Numbered from the stretch's first letter, positions 1-7,034 are shown. The stretch is DNA of 7,352 nt from Actinomycetes bacterium (GCA_021791615.1 JAJYWG010000297.1:1-7352), one strand, 5' to 3'. Made by a program: numbers and translations. Notes: generated from the letters alone by a model not told the origin.

Positions 1-193
1 GCGCCACGGGTCTCCAGCGACCCTCGATGTAGCGGTAGCCGCCATAGCCGTAGCGCCGGTCGCCGTCCCAATAGTCGAACTCGTACTCCTTCGCCTTCAT
101 CATGCAGGCGACCTTGTCGTCGTTCATCCGCGCGAGGTAATCACGCTTCGTCGCCTTGTGGAGCGGCGTGACGATGTCAAGCATTTGGCCCAT
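1..193 (-). CDS. SAM-dependent methyltransferase of surface-glycan loci, N-terminal 64 residues (partial)
   Basis: The gene starts at ATG 193 and runs off the left edge; 64 codons are visible. A full GGAGG ribosome-binding site lies six bases upstream, so the start is well supported. The protein begins MGQMLDIVTPLHKATKRDYL and continues with a YEFDYWDGDRRYGYGGYRYI stretch. I recognise this as the N-terminus of a class I SAM-dependent methyltransferase family often found in O-antigen and capsule loci and sometimes labelled protein-L-isoaspartate methyltransferase-like. The SAM-binding motifs should lie further on, outside the window, so the assignment rests on this N-terminal signature alone. 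It follows the 437-residue methyltransferase after 97 bases on the same strand and is probably co-transcribed. Its acceptor, probably a sugar or nucleotide sugar, cannot be read here. Third-position GC is about 88% (56 of 64 codons), higher than in the permease of the same cluster. Confidence 0.72.
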   Translation of the reverse strand, partial: MGQMLDIVTPLHKATKRDYLARMNDDKVACMMKAKEYEFDYWDGDRRYGYGGYRYIEGRWRPVA

Positions 194-290
194 TCATGAC
201 CTCCGTCAGGCGTCGCGCGTAGACCTTCGCGGCACGTGCCATCTTCTTTCGAGCCTAGCGCGGGACGCGGCGGCCTCCGAATCCGCACCC
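194..290 (-). other. Intergenic spacer between the two methyltransferase genes
   Basis: This spacer of 97 bases contains the ribosome-binding site described above. I see no convincing terminator hairpin with a T-run. The minus strand has one TANNNT-type hexamer (TAGGCT, about 254-259), but no good -35 partner at standard spacing. Read-through from the upstream methyltransferase is the simplest reading. Confidence 0.4.
200..204 (-). promoter_or_regulatory. Shine-Dalgarno site of the left-edge methyltransferase
   Basis: The minus strand reads GGAGG here, followed by six bases and then ATG 193. It is one of the few strong ribosome-binding sites in the window. It decides the start over the ATG at 197, which lies in another frame. 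Confidence 0.75.
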
Positions 291-1604
291 TCAAAACACT
301 GCCGGGCTGCCTTCGAGCTCGAGCATCTCAGGACCATCCCACGACAGCCAGATCTCCGTCGTTCGCCGGATGTCGCCGCCTTCCGGCCAGGGCTGCTGGA
401 TCGCGATCGAAACCTCGGTCTCCGCGCCCGACAGCCGAGCCTGTGCGTCCACTGCCGTCTCAGTCGGTCGCGCGCCGAACGTCCTCAGCACAATCTGGGA
501 GTAGAGCGTCCCGCGCGACGGCGTCGCCACCTCGACCCGTATCCCGGACACGTCGTCTGCCGACGCCCACACCTGCTCGCCACTCGTGATGGGCCGCAAG
601 CCAATCGCGATATGCGCCGGAGCGCGCAGGATACAGAAGTCGGTTCCGGCGATGGTAGAGCGGCCCGAGTCGAAGGCACGGCCTGGCTGCCACCGCGACG
701 CGCACGAGCCAAGCTCCCTCCATCGCGGCTGTCGCTGCAGGAAGTCCCGCACGGCGAAGTACGGCCCCGCCTGGGACACGTTGTCGACTACGATCAGGCC
801 TCGCGGCTCTGCGATTCGTGCAGCGGACTCCAAGTCGAACAGCGCGAATTCATAGTCGTGGTCTCCGTCCACGAACGTGATGCCCGAGCGCAGGCCGCTC
901 CTCGTCGCCATGGAGAAGAACCCCATCGAATACTGACCGTAGAATCGCACTCGCTCTCGAAGTGCCTCGGGCCAGCGTTCGAGTATCGCGGGCACCACCA
1001 ACGCCCCGAATGGGTCCACCGTATGCAAGAGGCCGGTGCCGTTCTCGAGCAGGGCGCGACACATCGCCTCGGTTGTAGATGCCCGATAAGTCCCAATCTC
1101 GACGACATTCCGAGGACGGAGATTCCTGATGAGAGTGAACAGGAGCGCCTGCGAGATAGCGGAGACCTGAGCGCGATCGGATGCCTCACCCCGCGCAAAG
1201 AACTCGTCGCACTCTCGAAACTCCGCTGTCTCGAGAGCCGCCCCGATCGGGTCGGTCTCGGAGTCGAGGTCGACCACAGGAGCCGGGACGTGTTCGATCG
1301 GGCGAATCACCAGGTCCGCGAACTCTGCATCCGCCGGCAGCCCCGCTCCCTCCGAGTCCTCGTTGCGCCCGCCGACCGCAGCCGAGATGACTCCCGTCAA
1401 CCGCAAGGCCAAGCGCTCCGCAACCTTGTCAGCGGCTCGGTCGATCGCCCGGCGAGCCAGCGGCGCCACGACTGACCTTGCCCGGCCTTCCAGGCGCCCG
1501 GTCAACCGTCGATCCCTCTCGACAGCCGGCGCGTCAGGGCGAGCAACGCGCTCGACCGCACAGGTTTCACGACTCTGAACCTCCCACGAACGCCCTCCCA
1601 ACAA
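291..1604 (-). CDS. Class I SAM-dependent methyltransferase with an extra C-terminal domain (start unresolved)
   Basis: The Rossmann-type methyltransferase core spans about residues 140-295. SAM motif I is VVEIGTYRASTT (167-178), followed by an acidic TVDPF (195-199). A FVDGDHDYE segment (244-252) and LIVVDN (270-275) match the Methyltransf_24 type seen in glycan and secondary-metabolite loci. Residues about 335-437 form a separate, probably beta-rich domain. Residues about 35-85 are predicted helical and Arg/Ala-rich. The acceptor is unknown; the context suggests a glycan or nucleotide sugar. The open frame starts at TTG 1604, ten bases after the stop of the acyltransferase gene, but that start has no good ribosome-binding site and the first 33 codons have weak coding character. 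TTG 1505 and GTG 1469 are in-frame alternatives. A better-looking start, GTG 1570, is in the neighbouring frame, so a frameshift near 1503 is possible. The methyltransferase call is firm; the N-terminus is not. Confidence 0.85.
   Translation of the reverse strand: MLGGRSWEVQSRETCAVERVARPDAPAVERDRRLTGRLEGRARSVVAPLARRAIDRAADKVAERLALRLTGVISAAVGGRNEDSEGAGLPADAEFADLVIRPIEHVPAPVVDLDSETDPIGAALETAEFRECDEFFARGEASDRAQVSAISQALLFTLIRNLRPRNVVEIGTYRASTTEAMCRALLENGTGLLHTVDPFGALVVPAILERWPEALRERVRFYGQYSMGFFSMATRSGLRSGITFVDGDHDYEFALFDLESAARIAEPRGLIVVDNVSQAGPYFAVRDFLQRQPRWRELGSCASRWQPGRAFDSGRSTIAGTDFCILRAPAHIAIGLRPITSGEQVWASADDVSGIRVEVATPSRGTLYSQIVLRTFGARPTETAVDAQARLSGAETEVSIAIQQPWPEGGDIRRTTEIWLSWDGPEMLELEGSPAVF
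1502..1570 (-). other. Short out-of-frame ORF: displaced N-terminus or leader peptide of the methyltransferase
   Basis: A 22-codon frame starts at GTG 1570, nine bases after a GGGAGG ribosome-binding site (1580-1585), and ends at TGA 1504-1502. It encodes a basic, Leu/Ala/Arg-rich peptide beginning VKPVRSSALLALTRRL. By hand count 18 of 22 codons end in G or C, against about 19 of 31 in the overlapping methyltransferase frame. The stop overlaps an in-frame TTG of the methyltransferase (1505-1503) as TTGA. Either one base is missing here and this is the true N-terminus, or it is a coupled leader peptide. Chance is not excluded. Confidence 0.4.
1580..1585 (-). promoter_or_regulatory. Strong Shine-Dalgarno site before GTG 1570
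   Basis: The minus strand reads GGGAGG, with nine bases to GTG 1570. This start is out of frame with the annotated methyltransferase, which is the main reason to question that gene's 5' end. Confidence 0.5.
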
Positions 1605-1614
1605 TCGGCCAAGG

Positions 1615-4443
1615 TCAGCTTACGGCAGCGCCTGTAGAGACCTCTATCGATGGCGTTGTCACACCTCTGCCCTCCGATACCGGCCCTCGCCGCTCGATCG
1701 AGAGCTTCCTTCGCAACCATCTGCGCGTCGGTCGCTCCAGGACGGTATACGACACCAAGGAAAGTCCGACGAGCTCGAGCAGCCCGATCGCGATCCGGAA
1801 CCAGACCGCGATGTCCGTGGACACGTGCGCCGCGTCCAGCAGTCTGAACTCGTTGCCGAAGGATCCAATGACCACGAACTGAAGGAGGTAGATCGAGTAG
1901 CTCGCCTCGCCGCTAAGGACCGCAGGCCGTGAGCTCAACGCGCGAGACAGCCACGTGTCTCGGTATCGGGCCAGGCAGAACACCACGAGCGCCATCGGAA
2001 TCGCCATCCCGAAGCTCGAGGTGAAGTTCAAGTAGTGGAGAAAGCCCCGCGGAGGGCCGGGCCACCCTGTAAGCACCTGCTCCGCAACCACGATCACCGC
2101 CGCGACATACGTCACGAGCGCGCCCAAGCGCGTCTCCCGCCTCGTCACCGCCCTCCCGCGCATCGACACGTAGACCGCCGCGACGAGCACACCGAGGACG
2201 AACTCCAAGAACCGGAGATACGGTGCATAGTAGATCGCCCATTGGATGAATGAGTAGCCTGTGCCCGTGTGCGCGTAAGTTCCGGCAAGGTAACCGAAGT
2301 GCGCCGCGGCGAGTCGATTGATCGCGGAGATCTTCCAGAACATGATCGACAGTACACCGATAGCTACCGCGGCAGTTGCTGCGACTGCAGCCAGCAGGCT
2401 CGAGGTCCTCCTCAATTTGATCACTACGAAGAGCAGCAACGGGTACACCAGGTAGAAGAACCACTCGGTGCTGACAGACCACATGATCCCCGTGCATTCG
2501 TAAAGTAGCGTGAACATCACCGGGAGGCCGTGCGAGATGAAGTAAGTCCAGCTCGCCGTAAACGTCAGAAAGAATGGCAGCGAGCGCGTGATCATGAACA
2601 CGTCGTAGGGGTGGCCGCCGTCCGCTGCGTTCGTGAACACTCCATAGTCGACGAAGATGAAGAGCAGTATCGCTAGGTAGAGTGGATAGAGCCTGGCAAA
2701 CCTTGCAACGAAGAAGTTCCATAATCCGGTCCAGCGGCTTTCCCGAATAGTCCTGGAGTAGTTGTAATGAATTACAAAGCCACTCAGGACGAAAAAGAGC
2801 GCCATCCCGAAGTTGGTCAGCGCTCGACCCTCTGCGAACCAGAAGGGCTGCTGGCCGAAGAACGTCGGCTGTTGGTTCTGATTGGTCAGGGGCACGTACA
2901 CGAGCGCATGTCCGATCACGACGCTGAGTGCAGCAGCCGCCCTCGCGCCCGTCAGGCTCGGGATCGCGCTCGACCGCCTGCTCCCCTCGACTGCGCTTCC
3001 ACCCACAGGGGATCCGTTGCCCTGGCCCCGATTGCGCTCGTCCGTAAGCTCTGCTGCTGCGCCGCCAGCGCTCGTGCGAAGCCGGCCGACGGCAGGGAGC
3101 CAACTTGACTTGCGGGTCGGCTCTGCAGGACCGAGCTGAATCGTTCTAGAGGGCCGTGAAAGAACTGAAGTGACGACACGTGCAAGTGGTCGTTCAAGCA
3201 GTGTTCGACTGATGAGAGCCAAGCCGATCAGCTGCGCAACCCCAATCGCGATCCTCATCCAGATAGAGACAATGTGTCCCCAGTAATTAGGCGCGGCTCC
3301 CATGAACACGATGCCAAAATATGCCATGATCGCGTACTGGCCGAGGTACATCGCGTAGCTGAGCGTGCCGCACAGCACCGCCGGCCGCAACGCGAGCATC
3401 CGCGCGAGTGCACTGTCTTCGAAGCGAGCAAGGCAGAGGACAAGGCCCGCGAGGGGCACCGCTGCTATCGCCGCCGTCGAGAAGAGAAGATAGTGCATGA
3501 CGGCGCCTGGCACGATCTGAGACGGCGACGAACCCAGCACAACTCCTGTTGCCGCAACGGCGACCGCAGCCCCGAGGGTCGCCCGACCACCCGGCCTCTT
3601 CCTCGTGTTCCTGGGAAGGGGCCTGCGCACGAAGACCTCGGCGGCGAGGACTCCCAAGAGGAATTCGTAGATGTGGAAGTATGGCGAGTAGTTGACCAGC
3701 CAATACACGAAGCGCTCGGACGGAACGGCGACTACGGCTTCCTGCCCGAACCGCGACGCGGCGAGTGCGTTGAGGTGGGACTGGTTGCCGAAGACCACTC
3801 CGAGTAGGCCAAGGAAAGCAGCTGTGACGGTGAAGGCCACGCTCGCGAGGGTCCGAAACGACCTTCTGGACACCAATCTCGCGACTGCCGGATACACCAG
3901 ATACAGAAACCAAGTGGTACTGATGTACCAGCTCAGCTGCTCAGTTCTCGAGCCAAGCTGCGATAGGAGCGCATGGTGGTCGGAGACCAGGTACACCCAG
4001 CTCTGTGTCATGCTGAGAAAGAACGGCATGGCACGCGCGAGCACCGACAAGGTCGCACCGTTTCCCTGGATGGCTCGTGCCAGGGTTCCCCGTTCGAGGA
4101 GCACGATGGCGCTCGCGACGATGAACAGCGGATAGAGACGCGCCAGGCGCCGCACGTAGAAGCCCTTCAGGCTGTCCGGTCCTTCGGCGAGGCGGCGCGT
4201 TCGACTCAGATGGATCGCAAAGCCGCTCAAGACGAACAATGCCGGCACGGCAAGCCGCGCGAAGGAGAGGCACTCCGAGTACCACAAGGGCTGTTCTTTC
4301 GGGGCCGACGAGACGTCTGGAACGAAGCCGAGTGCCGTTCCTACGATCACAGCCACAACCGCCAACCCGCGCAATCCCATGAGACTGCCGATGACTCCGG
4401 GAGGCGCGGTGCCCACGTCCCGGGTCGGCCCGCGTCTTGTCAC
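1615..4443 (-). CDS. Tandem acyltransferase-3 (OafA/YrhL-like) membrane protein, two fused domains
   Basis: One uninterrupted frame of 942 residues holds two complete acyltransferase-3 domains (about 16-422 and 494-908). They are joined by a Gly/Arg/Ser-rich linker of about 70 residues. Proteins of this family are membrane-embedded, usually with about ten helices, and transfer acyl groups, often acetyl, to extracytoplasmic sugars. Both halves show the family landmarks: SGF (73-75 and 554-556), RXXR (99-102 and 581-584), EFLLGVL or EFVLGVL (from 260 and 747), SYAMYL or SYSIYL, and a terminal LERP (416-419 and 902-905). The second half keeps R501-X10-H512 and E660. The first half has T36 and T177 there, so it is probably inactive. 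GTG 4443 was chosen because it leaves room before the first membrane segment; GTG 4416 and ATG 4380 are alternatives, and none has a strong ribosome-binding site. The only start-type codon I found in the linker is a GTG at residue 480, with no good ribosome-binding site. Confidence 0.92.
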   Translation of the reverse strand: MTRRGPTRDVGTAPPGVIGSLMGLRGLAVVAVIVGTALGFVPDVSSAPKEQPLWYSECLSFARLAVPALFVLSGFAIHLSRTRRLAEGPDSLKGFYVRRLARLYPLFIVASAIVLLERGTLARAIQGNGATLSVLARAMPFFLSMTQSWVYLVSDHHALLSQLGSRTEQLSWYISTTWFLYLVYPAVARLVSRRSFRTLASVAFTVTAAFLGLLGVVFGNQSHLNALAASRFGQEAVVAVPSERFVYWLVNYSPYFHIYEFLLGVLAAEVFVRRPLPRNTRKRPGGRATLGAAVAVAATGVVLGSSPSQIVPGAVMHYLLFSTAAIAAVPLAGLVLCLARFEDSALARMLALRPAVLCGTLSYAMYLGQYAIMAYFGIVFMGAAPNYWGHIVSIWMRIAIGVAQLIGLALISRTLLERPLARVVTSVLSRPSRTIQLGPAEPTRKSSWLPAVGRLRTSAGGAAAELTDERNRGQGNGSPVGGSAVEGSRRSSAIPSLTGARAAAALSVVIGHALVYVPLTNQNQQPTFFGQQPFWFAEGRALTNFGMALFFVLSGFVIHYNYSRTIRESRWTGLWNFFVARFARLYPLYLAILLFIFVDYGVFTNAADGGHPYDVFMITRSLPFFLTFTASWTYFISHGLPVMFTLLYECTGIMWSVSTEWFFYLVYPLLLFVVIKLRRTSSLLAAVAATAAVAIGVLSIMFWKISAINRLAAAHFGYLAGTYAHTGTGYSFIQWAIYYAPYLRFLEFVLGVLVAAVYVSMRGRAVTRRETRLGALVTYVAAVIVVAEQVLTGWPGPPRGFLHYLNFTSSFGMAIPMALVVFCLARYRDTWLSRALSSRPAVLSGEASYSIYLLQFVVIGSFGNEFRLLDAAHVSTDIAVWFRIAIGLLELVGLSLVSYTVLERPTRRWLRRKLSIERRGPVSEGRGVTTPSIEVSTGAAVS

Positions 4444-4688
4444 GGCCGCTTCGGCCCTGCGATCACCGGTCTGCCTGGGCGCGGCTCTCGCACCGTTCGC
4501 GGCCGGTGTCCGTCGGGCTTCCCTTTCATTGCCCGCTTCACGACTGGCTGGGGCGCAGGGTGGAAGCGCTCATTCGATCGCCGTGGCGCCGCCATCGCGC
4601 GAGACCACCTGAGCAGGCTGCAAGCCAGTCGGCGTCGCTCGAGCACTCTTCCCGGTCCGCCGACCACCCGTCCATGAACCCCGACTGC
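4444..4688 (-). other. 245-base spacer upstream of the acyltransferase gene
   Basis: This is the largest non-coding gap in the leftward gene set. Several short frames cross it, such as a 75-codon frame at 4440-4667 that is rich in Arg and Pro and ends in a GTGA overlap with the acyltransferase start. None looks like a known protein. I see no clear promoter hexamers or terminator. It may hold an internal promoter or a long 5' leader. Confidence 0.35.
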
Positions 4689-5333
4689 TCATGGACGCCT
4701 CGTCAATGCCAGACTCCCTGGTTCCGGTCCCAGATGCTGGCAAACATAGTCCACCGCCTCGCTGAGATCTCGGGCCATCTGGACAGCGGACAGCCGCGGG
4801 GTGCGCGAGACCGCTTCCACCTCGTCGGCACCCCTCCCAGTCGCGACGAGAACCGGGTACACACCAGCAGCGACGGCCGCCTCCATGTCGACCCGCGAGT
4901 CTCCGACGAAGGCGGTCCGGTCTAGGCTAAAACCATACTCTGCGGTCGCAGCGATCAGCATTCGCGGCGACGGCTTGCGGCACTCGCAGCCCGCCTCGGG
5001 GGCATGTGGGCAGAGAAAGCTGCCGAGGATCGGCACTCCCGCCAACTGCAAGTCGGCAACCAGACCACGGTGCAGCGCAATGGCATCGTCGGCACGGAGG
5101 ACACCCCGGCCGATCCCGGACTGATTCGAGATGATCACAACGGGAATGCCCTGCTCGCCGGCACGCACGAGCGCCTCTACGGCGCCAGGATAGACGACGA
5201 TGTCCGAGCTCCTTCGAACGAATGTCGGCCGGTCCTCGATGATCACACCATCCCGGTCACAGAGGAGAAGTCCTCTAACCGCTCGCACACGGCGGCTTGT
5301 CGATTCGGCGCCAACGAGTATTGGCTCATACAT
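4689..5333 (-). CDS. gmhB: D-glycero-D-manno-heptose 1,7-bisphosphate 7-phosphatase (HAD family)
   Basis: This is a HAD-superfamily phosphatase of the GmhB/histidinol-phosphatase type. GmhB removes the 7-phosphate from heptose 1,7-bisphosphate in the cytoplasm, on the route to ADP- or GDP-activated heptose for surface glycans. Motif I is LLLCDRDGVI, with nucleophile D26 and acid/base D28. Motif II is IISNQSGIGRG (68-77). The zinc loop typical of GmhB is intact, with C108, H110, C116 and C118, followed by RKPSP with the motif III lysine K120. Motif IV is FVGDSRVDM with D145. The length of 214 residues is slightly above the usual 180-190 because of about 20 extra N-terminal residues; a GTG at residue 16 could be the true start. 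It lies nine bases after the ATPase stop. No other heptose gene (gmhA, hldE) is visible, so the exact substrate is inferred from the family. Confidence 0.88.
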   Translation of the reverse strand: MYEPILVGAESTSRRVRAVRGLLLCDRDGVIIEDRPTFVRRSSDIVVYPGAVEALVRAGEQGIPVVIISNQSGIGRGVLRADDAIALHRGLVADLQLAGVPILGSFLCPHAPEAGCECRKPSPRMLIAATAEYGFSLDRTAFVGDSRVDMEAAVAAGVYPVLVATGRGADEVEAVSRTPRLSAVQMARDLSEAVDYVCQHLGPEPGSLALTRRP

Positions 5334-5342
5334 CGGCCGTCG

Positions 5343-6098
5343 CTACCCCACCGCAGATTCGCCCGGAATCGAGTTCTCGTACTCAGCGACAACTCGTCCA
5401 GGCTCGCCTATGAGAACGACCCGACCATGATCGAGCCACATCGCGCGGTCGGCGCGCTCGCGGATCTGCTTTAGCTGATGGGATACCAGGACAACCGCCG
5501 CACCACCCCTGATCAGACCTGTCATCCGTTCGCTCGAGCGACGCTGGAATGCTTCGTCTCCCACAGACAGGATCTCGTCGATGAGCAATACGTCGGGATC
5601 GACGTCGGTCGCCACTGAAAAGGCAAGCCGTGCCACCATCCCGGAGGAGAAGGCACGAATGGGCACATCAAGGTAGTCGCTGAGCCCAGCCCATTCCGCG
5701 ATCTGGGCACAATGCGCCTTCATATGATGGGCATCCCTGCCAAGCAGCGCTCCATACAGGATGATGTTCTCACGAGCGGTCTGCTCCGCGTTGAACCCCG
5801 CACCGAGCTCGATCATCGGAGACACGCGCCCGCGGACACGCACTCGGCCCGAGCTCGGCGGAAGTACTCGGGCCATCATCTTCATGAGCGTGCTCTTGCC
5901 AGCACCATTCGGACCGATGATGCCGAGCACTTCACCCCGTTGCACCTCGAAGCTGACGTCGTTCACCGCCGTCAACGAATCGAACGCGATGCCGCGCCTA
6001 GCTATCCGGACCGCAGTCTCCTTGAGAGAGTTCGCGCGGTACCTGGGCACGCGGTACGTCAGGGTGACATGATCGAGTCTGACGGGACTATCGGTCAT
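5343..6098 (-). CDS. wzt: Polysaccharide ABC exporter ATP-binding protein (Wzt/TagH-like)
   Basis: This is the nucleotide-binding subunit of an ABC-2 exporter that moves a lipid-linked polysaccharide across the cytoplasmic membrane. Counting from ATG 6098 (251 residues), Walker A GPNGAGKST is at about 62-70, the signature FSSGM at about 150-154, Walker B VLLIDE at about 170-175 and the switch histidine in SHQ at about 207. The segment SPMIELGAGFN after the first strands and the signature context RAFSSGMVARLAFSVAT are typical of the O-antigen/teichoic-acid exporter ATPases. The protein stops soon after the core. It lacks the long C-terminal carbohydrate-binding domain of O9a-type Wzt proteins, so it resembles the TagH/KpsT/RfbE length class. 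I chose ATG 6098 because it overlaps the permease stop as ATGA, with a GGTGG-type site upstream. An in-frame ATG at 6122 would add eight residues. Confidence 0.93.
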   Translation of the reverse strand: MTDSPVRLDHVTLTYRVPRYRANSLKETAVRIARRGIAFDSLTAVNDVSFEVQRGEVLGIIGPNGAGKSTLMKMMARVLPPSSGRVRVRGRVSPMIELGAGFNAEQTARENIILYGALLGRDAHHMKAHCAQIAEWAGLSDYLDVPIRAFSSGMVARLAFSVATDVDPDVLLIDEILSVGDEAFQRRSSERMTGLIRGGAAVVLVSHQLKQIRERADRAMWLDHGRVVLIGEPGRVVAEYENSIPGESAVG

Positions 6099-6964
6099 AG
6101 ATGGACTGCCACCTTCGGCCATCGGTGCACGAATACTGCCAGACCGAGGCCAAGACCGACGACTCCCGTGCCTGCGATGACGATCAAGGCGAATGACGAC
6201 GGGGGTGGTCCGCCGTATGCCAAGTACCGGAACACGTTCACGTACGAGAAGATAGGATTCAGATAGAAGAGGCGGCGGTAGTGTGCGGGAACGATGGTGA
6301 TCGGATAGAAGATGGGGGTAACGTATGAGAACAGTGTGAGCATGACGTTGACGAAATTAAGGACATCGTCAAACCTTATCGTGAAGGTCGCGAGGAAGAG
6401 ACCTATACCCGAGATCATCGAAAGCATGAACAGGAGCGGAACGGGAATGAGGAGAGCCGTCCATCCGATTCCGGGGCCGAGTGCAAGTTGGAAGGCGAAC
6501 AGCGGCACCAGGCCGAACAGGAAGTTGACCGCTCCACTGCAGGCGGCCGAGAACGCGAAGACTACGGGCGGCACGTACACCTTTGTGAGCATCCCCGCAG
6601 ATGATGTCAACGAGGCTGCCGTCATCGATATACCTTGTTGGAAGTAGACTACTGTTAGGTTGCCGACGAGCGCATATACTATATACGGGACATGACCCGG
6701 TATAGAGGCGTGGAAGAGCCGACTGAAGACAAGCCACATGATGAGCGACGTTAGGAGTGGGTTCAGGACTGTCCATAGGACGCCCAGCACGGAGCGTTTG
6801 TATCGCACGGTGATGTCCCGACCCACCAGCAGCCGGACGAGTGCGCGGTAGCGGTAGAGGTCTGTGACGGCACCGCGAACTGGCGCGAGCTTCACGGCAG
6901 AGTCGTAGAGGAGCTGACTCTGGGAATCAGTTTGCCGTGCGTCCTCCGTGATCACAGTACTCAA
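6095..6964 (-). CDS. wzm: Polysaccharide ABC exporter permease (Wzm/TagG-like)
   Basis: This is the membrane subunit of an ABC-2 polysaccharide exporter and the partner of the ATPase that overlaps its stop codon. The length of 289 residues is normal for the family. The N-terminal cytoplasmic stretch ends in RLLVGRDITVRYKRSVLG (about 44-61), the amphipathic entry helix typical of Wzm/TagG/RfbA permeases, followed by LWTVLNPLLT. About six hydrophobic segments follow, near 62-82, 94-114, 132-158, 168-193, 204-224 and 258-278. A conserved YLNPIFSYVNVFRY lies before the last. The start is TTG 6964, with a GGGAG about 12 bases upstream; GTG 6955 is an alternative. It is the first gene of the leftward set. 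Codon use is less GC-rich than in the divergent neighbour: 70 of the first 100 codons end in G or C, and rarer codons such as ATA and CTA are frequent. Confidence 0.92.
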   Translation of the reverse strand: MSTVITEDARQTDSQSQLLYDSAVKLAPVRGAVTDLYRYRALVRLLVGRDITVRYKRSVLGVLWTVLNPLLTSLIMWLVFSRLFHASIPGHVPYIVYALVGNLTVVYFQQGISMTAASLTSSAGMLTKVYVPPVVFAFSAACSGAVNFLFGLVPLFAFQLALGPGIGWTALLIPVPLLFMLSMISGIGLFLATFTIRFDDVLNFVNVMLTLFSYVTPIFYPITIVPAHYRRLFYLNPIFSYVNVFRYLAYGGPPPSSFALIVIAGTGVVGLGLGLAVFVHRWPKVAVHL

Positions 6965-7034
6965 GCGTAGTCAGTGCTCCCAGATTGCCTCTAACGCGCT
7001 TGACGTGAGTCGGGCGGTTGACCACGATCGACAT
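6965..7034. promoter_or_regulatory. Divergent intergenic region between exporter and dehydrogenase genes
   Basis: These 70 bases separate two divergent genes and should carry promoters for both. On the plus strand, TTGACG (7000-7005) and CACGAT (7023-7028) are spaced by 17 bases, a fair -35 with a poor -10. TTGAC occurs again at 7018-7022. I found no convincing promoter hexamer pair for the leftward genes. Confidence 0.45.

Noticed and set aside
177..242. A 21-codon minus-strand ORF (ATG 242, beginning MARAAKVYARRLTEV) that overlaps the start of the left-edge methyltransferase
   Set aside because: The methyltransferase has its own strong ribosome-binding site and start. The small ORF has only a weak purine-rich upstream stretch, so a leader peptide cannot be supported.
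156..1475. A 439-codon open frame on the plus strand opposite the methyltransferase
   Set aside because: It is Arg/Pro/Ser-rich with no domain pattern and mirrors a clear methyltransferase on the other strand. Long antisense frames are common in high-GC coding DNA.
1913..3103. A 396-codon minus-strand frame within the acyltransferase gene
   Set aside because: It is an Arg-rich out-of-frame reading of the second acyltransferase domain, without membrane segments or motifs.
4440..4692. A chain of short minus-strand frames linked by ATGA/GTGA overlaps (at about 4692, 4573, 4541 and 4443), as if translation were relayed into the acyltransferase
   Set aside because: Any TGA preceded by A or G creates such an overlap, so several by chance are expected. 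The peptides are basic and low in complexity, with no recognisable features.
6661..6712. An AT-rich patch with imperfect inverted symmetry around ATATACGGG and CCCGGTAT
   Set aside because: It lies inside the permease coding region. The symmetry is imperfect, with no T-run or other sign of a terminator or operator.
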